From Acanthaster planci (taxonomy: Eukaryota > Echinodermata > Asteroidea > Valvatida > Acanthasteridae), in the NCBI RefSeq assembly GCF_001949145.1, contig NW_019091384.1, positions 1,725,588 through 1,744,673 of the forward strand: a DNA stretch of 19,086 nt, in the 5' to 3' direction. Below the pieces are notes generated by a model. That model was not told the origin of the DNA, searched no databases, and was given only the letters and a program-made list of their open reading frames with translations. This document shows, piece by piece, positions 10,752 to 19,086 of this stretch. How positions within the stretch are numbered: position 1 is the first letter of the stretch; each line of letters starts with the position of its first letter. The translations under genes were made by a program, and so were the position numbers.

Positions 10752-10810
10752 ATATCTATGGATATATTCATAGATATATATCTATATACACATAGATATT
10801 CATATCTATG
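10752..10810. repeat. AT-rich palindrome cluster (ATATCTATG / CATAGATAT)
   Basis: The 9-mer ATATCTATG occurs at 10752-10760 and 10802-10810. Its exact reverse complement CATAGATAT occurs at 10769-10777 and 10791-10799. The last pair is separated by only 2 bp and forms a near-perfect 20-bp palindrome. ATATCTAT also occurs at 10778-10785. Alternative hairpins or a cruciform can form. Confidence 0.85.
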
Positions 10811-11783
10811 AAATATAAGGTACAAGCTCTCTATTGACACGAAAATCAAAAAATCAGAGTCAGAAAAAGATTATTTATTTCTTATGTCTACGTATATCCT
10901 GTTCACGTTTGGAGTCAAGAAATTGTCAGCCAGATATTTCTGGTTTGTAACTACAAGTTCCTCCATGTACTGTACAATTTCCCCATGACCAGAGCTGAAA
11001 TGTTTAATATCAGAAAGATTGTGGTTGGGTCACACTCACTGGCCTTGGGAAAATCACTGAAAGGAGGGCAACTGACAATTTAACATGTCACAAAAAGCAT
11101 TGTAAAACTTCTAAATGACAATATCTTATCAATATTTACATTCACTAGCAATGAATAAAGTATGGTTTTAGAAGAATAGTATATCAGCTTTATCCATGAC
11201 AGAAAAAATGGAAGCAGTGTAACGTCCAGTCCGACAAAAGTCCCTGCAAATCCTCGCAAGTCTGTCAAAAGTCATTCCGCTTAAGCTGAAACTATTCAAA
11301 CACTGTGAAAAAAGAGTAGTTTTCATTGTTCACCCTGTTACATATCGCTGGTCGTGTGACGGCCATTGATTGGATTGTGTTAGTCTCGACTGTAACACCG
11401 TACAGAATAGTATAGAAAAGTCCGCAGCCGAAACCTGTCATATACATCTTTTCACACTTCAGCGGGAGTGTTAACGTTGTTAGCTCGTTGAGCGCTTCGT
11501 TGGGCGGCTTTCGATTGTTCACGAGCATAGAACACGGACGTGACCGACATATGGGCTGGCTATCTTTGGGCTCCGTTTATCTTTACCTCGAGCAGGCTCT
11601 TGTATCTTTGCATTTGGGTAGTCTGTTGTAGTATGCTTTCTAGTGAACAAGTAATCAACGAGAACGTCTGTAAAAATCTTGCCAGTTTTGCCCGCTACTC
11701 AGAATAAATTCTTGAATTACGTAGGAGAATCTTACGTGCGAAGTACTCCTAAATCAAACCGCGTTAACACTGAAAATTTGCTG

Positions 11784-11919
11784 GGGTTGAATTTGAACCC
11801 AAGGGGGTGCAAATTGCAAGTATCCTAAAATGAGTTGTGTTAACCCAATTTTTGGGATTAGAACAAAGATTAGATACTGTCTAACAAAATGAGTTAATAT
11901 CAACCACTTTTTTGTGGTT
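11784..11919. repeat. Series of short hairpins with related GGGTT/AACCC arms
   Basis: Three neighbouring stem-loops: GGGTT/AACCC at 11784-11800, CCCAA/TTGGG at 11844-11856, and AACCAC/GTGGTT at 11902-11919 with a T6 loop. The text AAAATGAGTT precedes the second and third, suggesting a degenerate tandem unit of about 58 bp. Probably a decayed non-autonomous repeat; the family is not identified. Confidence 0.5.
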
Positions 11920-12860
11920 AGGACAAACCAGACATTAATGTCAGCCTCCCAAATTAGGTTGACACCACTCAAATTTTAGGAAGTCACAAGTTTTAACCCT
12001 AACCCAGATATTTTTACAGTTCGGAGTCAATGCTTATGTACTCGGGACAATCATCAGTATATGACCCTCTGTCCTATTGACAGTTAAATCTCGCTTAACC
12101 GTTGGTTGCACTCCTCCGGTCCCATCTATACTCTCTGAAGTATCTTCTCCTTCAACACCAGTACTACGGTCAAGTACGAGCAGGGGTACCTCCATGCTGC
12201 CAGAATTGATGCTCGTGCTCCATGATTGCTGGACAATGGTTTTCATTGAGTAGGAGCGTTCGAGTAGCTCATGCAGCAAAATTAGCCACTGCAAAAACTC
12301 TTGCACTGTTAAGTCTTAGCCCTAGTAGACCGTCAGTACTTCAACAACAAATTCTCCAACGAATTCTCAGCAAATACAAATACGGCAAATAAATCAGCTT
12401 CAGTCAATTATATACGCTCTTTAATAAGCTGAAAAAATGTCCATTTGAGGCAAAAATTATTGCCAACAAGAACAAACTTTTGGTAATATTTAGTTATACC
12501 GATTCATGTAGATATTCGATCTTTTTTAAGCCAGCAAACGAAGTTTGTTTCCAGCTTAGGCTGTTGCGTGGGCTTAATTATCAGATTGAGCATGCGTGTT
12601 TCTGAACTCCATCCTGGACAATGCTCCGTGTACAGAGTTTCTGGTCATGGCTGGCCTGTGTGCAATTTTCAGAACAACAATTTTGGGCTATGCCATATGC
12701 ATTCCTTTGGGACGACAGTTTTATTGCCAGTTTTTAGAAGAGACTATACCTCGTGTTAGCTTCCGCCATTTAGGAAAAATATGTGCAAAGAAACTAGGAT
12801 CCCACTGAAAGCAGGTTTTTATTAAAACAGAGACTTTCCTCGAACTTTAGCTTTTATTCA

Positions 12861-13035
12861 AGCCCGGCTTATACAGGATGCTGTATAAAAAGAAAGCAAA
12901 AGAAAAAAAAAACGACGGAAAGAAAAAAAAGAAGAAGAAGAAAAAAAAAAGAAGAAATCACAGCCCATCAAAGTTTTGCATGTGATTTCAGAGTTGGACC
13001 AAAGGGCTTGGGGAAAACCCGTTTTATACCGGGCT
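12861..13035. repeat. Polypurine tract bracketed by AGCCCGG / CCGGGCT
   Basis: A run of A/G bases (12886-12957, including GAAGAAGAAG and A8-A10 blocks, with only three C and one T at its edge) lies between a 7-bp perfect inverted pair, AGCCCGG at 12861-12867 and CCGGGCT at 13029-13035. Both arms sit next to TATA-containing text (CTTATACAGG, TTTTATACC). This could be a small non-autonomous element with an expanded simple repeat, or chance. Confidence 0.45.
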
Positions 13036-14462
13036 GAACTATCGAATAAGTCTATTTATAAGAAAGCCGTGGCCTTGTTGTGGTATTCGTTGTAACTCTG
13101 CGCTGTGATCAATGACCCGTGAGGGGCGAACCTGTGCTGCGTTTTCCTCATGATACTAGCATTCACCCATTGTGTTTTGTACAAGGAAGCTAAAAAAATG
13201 CGCCATATTACCATACGGCGATACTTTCGGTGATGCTGAAAGTTTGACATATTGGATCATTCTTGCCACCAAGCCAGTTCATTTGTGTGACTCTGCCTGT
13301 GCTTAAAGCGCATCTGTTGGCAGGTAAGAAGCCAGGAGTTTCCAGCCTACGCCGTAGAGAGGTTTTGCCACCAGAAATTTTCTTGGGTATGTAATAATTC
13401 TCTGCCCTCCCCATATAAGTGTTCTTATAAATTGATTCCCAGAATGAACAATGCAGTGTCACTTGCGTTAACATTAGAGTGAGCTAGGTTTTCACTAATG
13501 TCTGGCAATGATTATGATACCCAGATTGTGCAAAGTGAAGACACAACCTTAACAAAACATCTGAGACAAGTCAGCCAAATGTCAAAATTTCCCATTGGCA
13601 CATATGTTCAATGCACAAGGCGAATACGCACGCATGCGGCCATGAATTACATAATAATAACCATAAAAACAAAATGAATGAAACTTCACAGATGACGTTA
13701 CCTAGCGTGTCGTTACAGGCAAGCCCTGATTTCGGGGCTTGAATCCACCCTTAGTCGTGAGATGGTCCCTAAAATTGAATCTCTTTTGTAGAATTTGACA
13801 GTAGCTAACTCTTATCTAATTTCACTAGTAACTAAATTTCTGAGAAGTATGTGCTTTCGTAGCTTAGTGGTAGATTTGTGGTTCTTAATTTGAGTTATTC
13901 TTCAATTTACTTTTTGAGAAATGTTTACTTCGTTTTGATTAGATGTCAATTAGATGTATATATTTTGTCTATTTTAATGCATAACACTTTGAGTTTGAAA
14001 ACCCATGTAAGGCTCTATATACACCAATCCTATCTATTGTTTCGTTTTGGAGTCTAAAGCCGTCAACCGATGTTTTGCCACAGTAGGTATGTTTAGCAAG
14101 AAAACGCTTCAAAGAAATAGACGTTTTCTTCTGGCTACCCTTTTTTGTTTCATGACATGGTTTCGTATGTTTGTATTTCTTATATGTCATATTTCTTTAT
14201 TTTGCTGAAAAGTGATTAAGATTTCATCTAACTGTAGTATTTTTGTTCCCTCGGCCAGAGCTAACTTTGGCGTATTCATATTCCAAAAATTGGAAAACGT
14301 GTGACATAACTGACCTTTTGATGTTAATCAGCACTTTCTGACAGAAACCATCCTTTGATAGCTAGGACGTTTGAGCAATGTTTACATAAGCTTTGAGTCA
14401 CACTTTAGTCACTGACGGTGAAGGTTTTCTTTACGTAAAGCTCAGACAAAATTTGAAAAAAA

Positions 14463-14470
14463 ATGCAAAT
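14463..14470 (+). promoter_or_regulatory. Octamer motif ATGCAAAT upstream of gene 2
   Basis: Exact POU/Oct octamer 53 bp before the gene 2 ATG. An acceptor-like TTTACTTTGAACAG ends at 14490, so the octamer may instead fall in a 5' intron. An 8-mer in AT-rich DNA can occur by chance. Confidence 0.25.
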
Positions 14471-14522
14471 TTTTTATTTACTTTGAACAGAATTGGCTTA
14501 ACAGACGTTGTACACACAAAAC

Positions 14523-14565
14523 ATGGCAGAGGGAGGTAGTGATGTTCAAGGACAAGTAATAACAG
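14523..14565 (+). CDS. Gene 2 exon 1: start codon and 14-residue leader
   Basis: Encodes MAEGGSDVQGQVIT plus the first base of a split Asp codon. Strong Kozak context (AAAACATGG). Donor G|GTTTGT at 14566. Same length, phase and first five residues as exon 1 of gene 1. Confidence 0.8.
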
Positions 14566-17500
14566 GTTTGTAGTTGCTACTGCTATGATATGCTTTGATT
14601 TACACATGCTTTGAATTGCACACCTTTTCATGCAACATTAAATTTGGGNATGAAACACTTTTAAGAAAACTTATATTTCAAGATGAAGCAGTTGTTTGTA
14701 TTGAAAAATTGAAGAAATAAACTGTAAGATGCAACACCGGTTTGAATAAAAGACCATGGAAAATGTTGAAAAAGAGAACCCTACCTTGCCTGCTGCAAAA
14801 ATTGTCATCGGTGTTGTTTTTGTCTCCACAATCAAAAGATCAAGACCTCGCAGAGCTTGCTGGCGAGCTTGGCGCTGAGTGGGAAAGACTGGGAATTTTC
14901 CTTGGACTTAATAACTCTGAGGTACAGAAAATTAAGGCAGACCATGACCACACCGACAACCGGATTTACCAGATGCTCCTGAAATGGAAGCAACAGGCTC
15001 CTACGGGGACCAACCTGATTGGAACTTTGTGCGAAGCATTGCAAAAAGTTCGCCGGTACGACCTTGCCGAAAGTCTAAGTATGATTTTTGTAATTCATTC
15101 ACAATGATACAACATTTTGTTGTGACGTTAGTGTTTGTCTCTTATTTCCTGTGCAGTGGTTCACATCCAACTAACCTCGTTTGTTGTAAAAGACCGAGGG
15201 AACCAAAGATTCGGTGTTGGCCCTTTCAGCAAAAAAGCAACACCAAACCACACACACAAAAGGCATGGACTTTTTGTTTCAGCTGCAGTGTTTATACGGA
15301 AGCGTATAAGGGCCACTTGTGTGTAAGGCCAACTCGCCGCGGCGAGTTAGTCACTCGAAATTTTTGGGGGGCAAGTGGCCCTTATACGCTTTCGTATGTT
15401 TAAATGTGCAGAGGATTTTAACTTTTGTATCTATGATTGCCTGACTAAATAAAAGAAGTGTCCTCATCTTTGGCAGGGTTTGGCATTTGTTTAATGAAAA
15501 GAAGAGAGGTTTCACCCTACATAGCCGATTCTCTTCCAAGATGCACCAATGAAAGTTTGCTAGAGTGGCCCAACAAGACTAGGAATTACAGTATTCATTT
15601 TAAAAGGAAAAGATAATCCCTTCACTTTAAGACACAAAATGCTCTTTGTTAATTTGAGCATTTTGTTATCACGCTATCCTGCAACTTTGTTCTTCACTAA
15701 CTGTTTTATTCCATAACCCATGACTTTAAGAAACTTACCCCGTACGTTGTGACATTTTTGTCATTTTTATTGATAACGAATTAAGAGTCATGTGGTTGAA
15801 AGATGTAAACATTTTTTTTCTAATGCTGATATTCTCAACTTGTACCAATAGGACAATCAAAACGCATTTTGTATGTTTTGAAGTTATTGCACAAAGTGTA
15901 CAATTTGTACGATTAAGCTCCAGCAATACACATAGACGTAGATGTTCAAGAAATCAAAGAAATATTTTTAAGCATATTAAAGACAGTTGTAGATTGCTTT
16001 CAACACGTCTAGATTGTTACTATATGGGCAAACTTTTTAAATAAGCTCCTATTGTCCTCAATTTTATTTTTACAGTTTGTCCAATAAGACCCCCAACCAG
16101 CTTTCAGTAACGATTACATTTTTTCTACTTAAGGTTGCACTGTTTCCTTTTCACTAAAGGTTATCGGCCTCCTAAGAAACGAGAGGACGGAATATTTTGT
16201 CCAGACCATGAGAAACATTTGATGAATTTCTATTGCCAAAAATGCAAAGCACTCCTGTGCCCAGAGTGCAGAACAGCAGAGCATCGTGGGCACGTGGTGC
16301 ACAACAACGCTGAAGTCTCAAGCAGATGCAGGACTACAATGAGACAGGAGATTCAGCGTTGCAGTTCTGGAGGAAGGGATATGGAGGAAGCCGTAGAGGT
16401 TGTGGATGATGCAGAGCAAAGCTTCCGGAAAGAACTTGAGAACATAATAAAACAGGTGGGAGAAGAGCAAACGCGAACGATAAATGAAATTAAAAAACAG
16501 TGGAAAGCACGAAGTGGTTGTTCACGTTTAAAGAAAGAACTGGCGGACTTAAAGGAAAGGCTATCGAGCGTAATGGAACATGCCAAAATGGTCCTTGAAA
16601 ACAAATCAGACGGCAAATTTCTTCTGGACTATCCTGCTGCCATGTCATCGATGGAGGAACTTCCTACTGCTACCAAGGTGAAGATAGACGGCCTGTCCTC
16701 ACGCCCAAAGTTCTTGCCGGGGAAGTCTTCAGGTGATCTTGGCAAAGTTGTGATGGTAGACGTATGGGAGCTATGTTGCACTATTGGCAAAAAAGGCAGC
16801 GGTCATAGAGAGTTTGAAGGTGCACGAGGCATCGCCGCAGCTGAACCGGACGTGATTGCAGTCACTGACAGGAAGAACCGACGAGTTGTCGTCTTCGACA
16901 GCCAGGGTAACCGCTGGCAGAGCATCTCTCTAATAGCAAGTAAGGTTCTTTGGGACGGCATCAACAGCTAAACAAACTTTTAATGGAACGTAAAAGATTC
17001 ACTTTTGATTTTGTGTCCTTTTACATCAGTGTAAACACACCCTCTTTTGGTTAGTTTATGTAAGGACTCTACTTTGCTTGTTTGCAAATAAACCTAAGAT
17101 CTACAATTCCCCCCCCCCCCAAAAAAAAACAGCGCATGTTATAAATTGAAGTAAGGTTAACCAAACAAGATCATTACATTTGTTACATTTGTAGATTTCA
17201 AAACGGATGCATAAACCCAATGTTTCTAAATTAAATCCGTCCTATTCAATGTCCATTTTATCGCACCGTACTCTAGTTTAACCGATTCCATCATTTTGCC
17301 CAGATGACGTCACAGCTACACGAAACTATCTGATAGTGTTAGATCCTCTGGCCGTCAAAGTGTACAGAAGAGACGATGCACAGTTGATCCACGAGTTCCC
17401 TACAGTGCACCCGAATGAGGTTGGTAACACACGGGTGAACCTTTTCGGGGTAGCAGTCAAGAAAACTGGAAACATCATTGTGGGTGACTGTGAGAGGAAG

Positions 17501-17923
17501 GTGTTGACTGAACTAACCCAAGACGGTGAACTCTTACACACCATACCCGTTGCGATAAAACCTTACTTCTTGGCGACAGCTGCCAACGATTGGATTGCAA
17601 TTAGTGACAAAGACAGGAAGAAAATACACATAGTAGATGTATCCGATGGTAACGTCGCTAAGAAAATTGTTACCATCAAACCAACGATTGATGGTGAGCA
17701 AGCAAGCTGCAGGGGAGTGTGCAGTGACAGTTCGGATATTTACTTGGCAGCAAGTACCGAATTCTACGACAGTGGTCACATTCATCGCTATGACATGAGA
17801 GGTCAGTTCATCAGCTGTGTGGCTCAGAATCTGTACAACCCTTACGGCATTACATTCTTGGCGGATGGGAAGCAACTAGCAGTGGCAGACTTCCACTCTG
17901 TCAAGATATATCGGAAGGTGTGA
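14523..17923 (+). CDS. Gene 2: death domain - B-box - coiled coil - NHL protein (560 aa, 4 exons)
   Basis: Spliced model: exons 14523-14565, 14839-15078, 16160-16939 and 17304-17923, giving 1683 nt including TGA. All junctions are GT-AG and phase 1, at the same protein positions as in gene 1. Domains: leader 1-14, death domain about 15-94, B-box type 2 108-142 with a complete ligand set (C108, H111, C120, C123, C128, C131, H136, H139), coiled coil about 150-245, a linker 13 residues shorter than in gene 1, and an NHL-type propeller to the C terminus. No RING, signal peptide or membrane segment. Family knowledge suggests a cytoplasmic adaptor: death domain for recruitment, B-box/coiled coil for oligomerisation, propeller for ligand binding. 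The immune or cell-death role is inference. The intact B-box makes this copy the better representative of the ancestral state. Confidence 0.88.
14566..14838 (+). other. Gene 2 intron 1
   Basis: 273-bp phase-1 intron, GTTTGT to AAAAG. It contains the single ambiguous base of the window (n at 14650). No other feature seen. Confidence 0.75.
14839..15078 (+). CDS. Gene 2 exon 2: death domain
   Basis: The exon of 240 nt starts after the acceptor CAATCAAAAG|AT and ends at the donor CTAA|GTATGA, phase 1 at both ends. It carries the same death-domain landmarks as gene 1: GAEWERLGIFLGL, NNSEVQKIK, NRIYQMLLKWKQQA and GTLCEALQKV. Relative to gene 1 it has one residue more in the loop APTGTN and one fewer at the end, so the exon lengths still match. 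The open frame extends upstream into the intron, but the acceptor gives the split Asp codon seen in both paralogs. Confidence 0.88.
15079..16159 (+). other. Gene 2 intron 2
   Basis: 1081-bp phase-1 intron, GTATGA to CTAAAG, more than twice the length of the gene 1 equivalent. Part of the excess is the MITE-like insertion at 15295-15396. The rest is AT-rich with nothing recognised. Confidence 0.78.
15295..15396. mobile_element. MITE-like inverted-repeat element, 102 bp
   Basis: Terminal inverted repeats of 25 bp (15295-15319 and 15372-15396) match at 24 of 25 positions; they begin TACGGAAGCG and end CGCTTTCGTA. The element is flanked on both sides by TGTTTA (15289-15294 and 15397-15402), a likely 6-bp target-site duplication. 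Read with the terminal TA placed outside, the duplication could instead be 4 bp (GTTT). The centre holds a perfect 18-bp palindrome at 15331-15348 (AACTCGCCG/CGGCGAGTT). No coding capacity, so non-autonomous. The superfamily is not determined. Confidence 0.8.
16160..16939 (+). CDS. Gene 2 exon 3: intact B-box, coiled coil, first NHL repeat
   Basis: Starts after the acceptor TTTTCACTAAAG|GT and ends at the donor GCAA|GTAAGG. The B-box reads C-x2-H-x8-C-x2-C-x4-C-x2-C-x4-H-x2-H, a complete zinc-ligand set. A Glu/Lys-rich coiled coil follows (DMEEAVEVVDDAEQSFRKEL), then the linker and the repeat GARGI ... VIAVTDRKNRRVVVFDSQG. It is 39 nt shorter than the gene 1 exon; the difference lies in the linker between coiled coil and propeller. 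Confidence 0.87.
16940..17303 (+). other. Gene 2 intron 3
   Basis: 364-bp phase-1 intron, GTAAGG to TTGCCCAG. It contains a C11 plus A9 homopolymer run near 17109-17129. Nothing else recognised. Confidence 0.75.
17304..17923 (+). CDS. Gene 2 exon 4: NHL-type beta-propeller and stop
   Basis: Begins after the acceptor CATTTTGCCCAG|AT, completing an Asn codon (residue 355), and ends with TGA at 17921-17923. It aligns end to end with gene 1 exon 4: shared strings include VNLFGVAVKK, NIIVGDC, RKVLTEL, KPYFLA, IAISD, SCRGVC, NLYNPYGITF and QLAVAD. The protein ends YRKV, without the extra tail of gene 1. Confidence 0.88.
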
Positions 17924-18075
17924 TATCATTTGGCAGGATGTGTGATAAAGGAATTCATAAATTTACATTAGTGCGCGAAGCGATATATCATAGCAGCATG
18001 GACGGTTAGTGCTTGTACACCTGTATGACACAGACCCATTGCGGAATAAAAGGCCTATACAATGCATTTTTCATA
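17924..18075 (+). promoter_or_regulatory. Gene 2 3' UTR with polyadenylation signal
   Basis: The first AATAAA after the stop is at 18045-18050 (GCGGAATAAAAG), about 120 bp downstream, followed by T-rich sequence from 18066. Cleavage is expected shortly after. The UTR end is approximate. Confidence 0.6.
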
Positions 18076-19086
18076 CCTTTGTAAATGCAGCTTTTGTGTG
18101 TCTTTTTGCTTTTATGCTAACGATTTTCCATGTGTACACGAAAACCTATGAAGTCATCCTTGGAAGAACGTTCATTACACTTTGATATTTTACTGGCCCA
18201 AAATTCCCTGTCAGTTATTTTTTTCTTTGCTAATTTATCAATGCACGGCAAGAACATAACGAGGAGCCGTTTCCCAAAGAATACTTTCAGTGCGCAAATT
18301 TTGCTTCACAGTTTTGATAAGAAAACCTATCGAAGTATTTCTGAGATTTGCATCATAGCAACAGCGTTCTGGTAGGGACAAGTTCACGTACTTCAAATGT
18401 GTTCTTTTAACCATGCCACCTTAAAAGAGATGATCAAATAGTTTTTAGACAAATGAAAAACTGAAGGGAAAAAATGCGTGGAAACACAGTTAAATCATTG
18501 TTACCCCAACTACCCTAGTATAAGTGACAGGGAGGCAGGAGACGGAAGGAATTTGACTTTCGCTCTTTCTTGCAATTACAGTGCACACGGACGGGCTTAT
18601 TCCCTTTATCGAGATTTTCAAGTACAACGGTTATGGACCTGTGCCCATTTATGAACTTATCGATGTCAGTCAATTCTGTGAGCACGTCCCATGGCGCAAG
18701 TGATGTGTAAACTGTTGTTATTAATGGGAAAATTGTGAAATTCAACTCATCATACGTGAGAGTGTCTGCCGTAAACGAATAAATTGCTAGTCCTTGGTAT
18801 TGGCTCTGCTTTTGCTCGAAGAAAGTAAGATCGAGAATTTTTGCAATGGTATGGTGCGTGCTCCACAATATTATACGACTGCAAACATTCACCTATGTTT
18901 ATCCCCCGAGCCTGTTGAGATGACTAACATTGTTTTGTCTGACCAATGTGTTGCTGAGTTGATATATTGTATTAAAAAATAATTCAAAGAGGTACGTACT
19001 TGAAAAGAAATTTTTGGAGAGAAGTTGGTGTTCTAATGTTATGTAATCATAATTTGGTGTTGGGAATACGGAAACTTTTGCACAAG
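18076..19086. other. Intergenic region downstream of gene 2, no firm gene
   Basis: AT-rich. The only item of note is a 125-codon minus-strand open frame at 18515-18892 with fairly protein-like composition (for example TTVYTSLAPWDVLTELTDID). It has an acceptor-like TTTGCAG just inside its start on the minus strand. No family is recognised. It could be an exon of a neighbouring gene or a chance frame. Confidence 0.4.

Larger units (their letters stand above)
9681..14522. other. Intergenic region between the paralogs, no supported gene
   Basis: About 4.8 kb without a supportable gene. Open frames on the minus strand at 10048-10365 (105 codons), 11292-11528 and 12034-12306 have no domain I recognise and no convincing splice partners. 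Structure that is present: the AT palindrome cluster at 10752-10810, hairpin-forming repeats at 11784-11919, a purine tract at 12886-12957 within an inverted pair, and tRNA-like fragments near 13720 and 13860. Confidence 0.6.

Noticed and set aside
11292-11528. Minus-strand frame with a hydrophobic stretch (TGFGCGLFYTILYGV)
   Set aside because: One short hydrophobic run in a 78-codon frame with no other support.
12034-12306. Minus-strand open frame of 90 codons with fairly balanced composition
   Set aside because: No recognisable family and no credible partner exons. The sequence around it is repeat-like.
13860-13935. Functional tRNA gene
   Set aside because: The A-box is good, but no T-arm GTTCGA-type B box occurs at the right distance and no acceptor stem can be closed.

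Overview
This looks like animal nuclear DNA. It is AT-rich, with long non-coding stretches, and its genes are split by GT-AG introns. An invertebrate deuterostome such as amphioxus (Branchiostoma) is the best guess. That guess rests on the protein families: death-domain and B-box/NHL combinations are strongly expanded in amphioxus and its relatives. It is an inference, not a database result.

The window holds two plus-strand, four-exon genes that are clear tandem paralogs. Gene 1 spans 4786-9372 (580 aa) and gene 2 spans 14523-17923 (560 aa). Both encode the same order of domains: a short MAEGG leader, a death domain, a single type-2 B-box zinc finger, a coiled coil, and a C-terminal NHL-type beta-propeller. 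This is a TRIM-NHL-like protein with a death domain where the RING would normally be. All three introns in both genes are phase 1. Exon 1 (43 nt) and exon 2 (240 nt, the death domain) have the same length in the two copies. The first exons match each other even though they are very short, which supports the starts and the splice sites.

Region by region: 1-4529 is intergenic with no supported gene, though it has two short ATGGC starts that resemble the family's first exon. 4530-4789 is a two-copy, 130-bp tandem duplication that carries the 5' leader and start codon of gene 1. 4786-9372 is gene 1, with a telomere-like AACCC tract in intron 2, followed by a 3' UTR with AATAAA at 9656. 9680-14520 is intergenic and holds an AT palindrome cluster, a hairpin-rich repeat, a polypurine tract and tRNA-like fragments. 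14523-17923 is gene 2, with a 102-bp MITE-like element in intron 2 and AATAAA at 18045. 18051-19086 is intergenic, with one unassigned minus-strand open frame.

From family knowledge, the death domain should recruit other death-domain proteins, the B-box and coiled coil should drive oligomerisation, and the propeller should bind a ligand (protein or RNA). An immune or cell-death sensor or adaptor without its own RING ligase activity is a reasonable hypothesis. Gene 1 has lost one B-box zinc ligand and shifted another, while gene 2 keeps the full set, so the two copies may have diverged in function.
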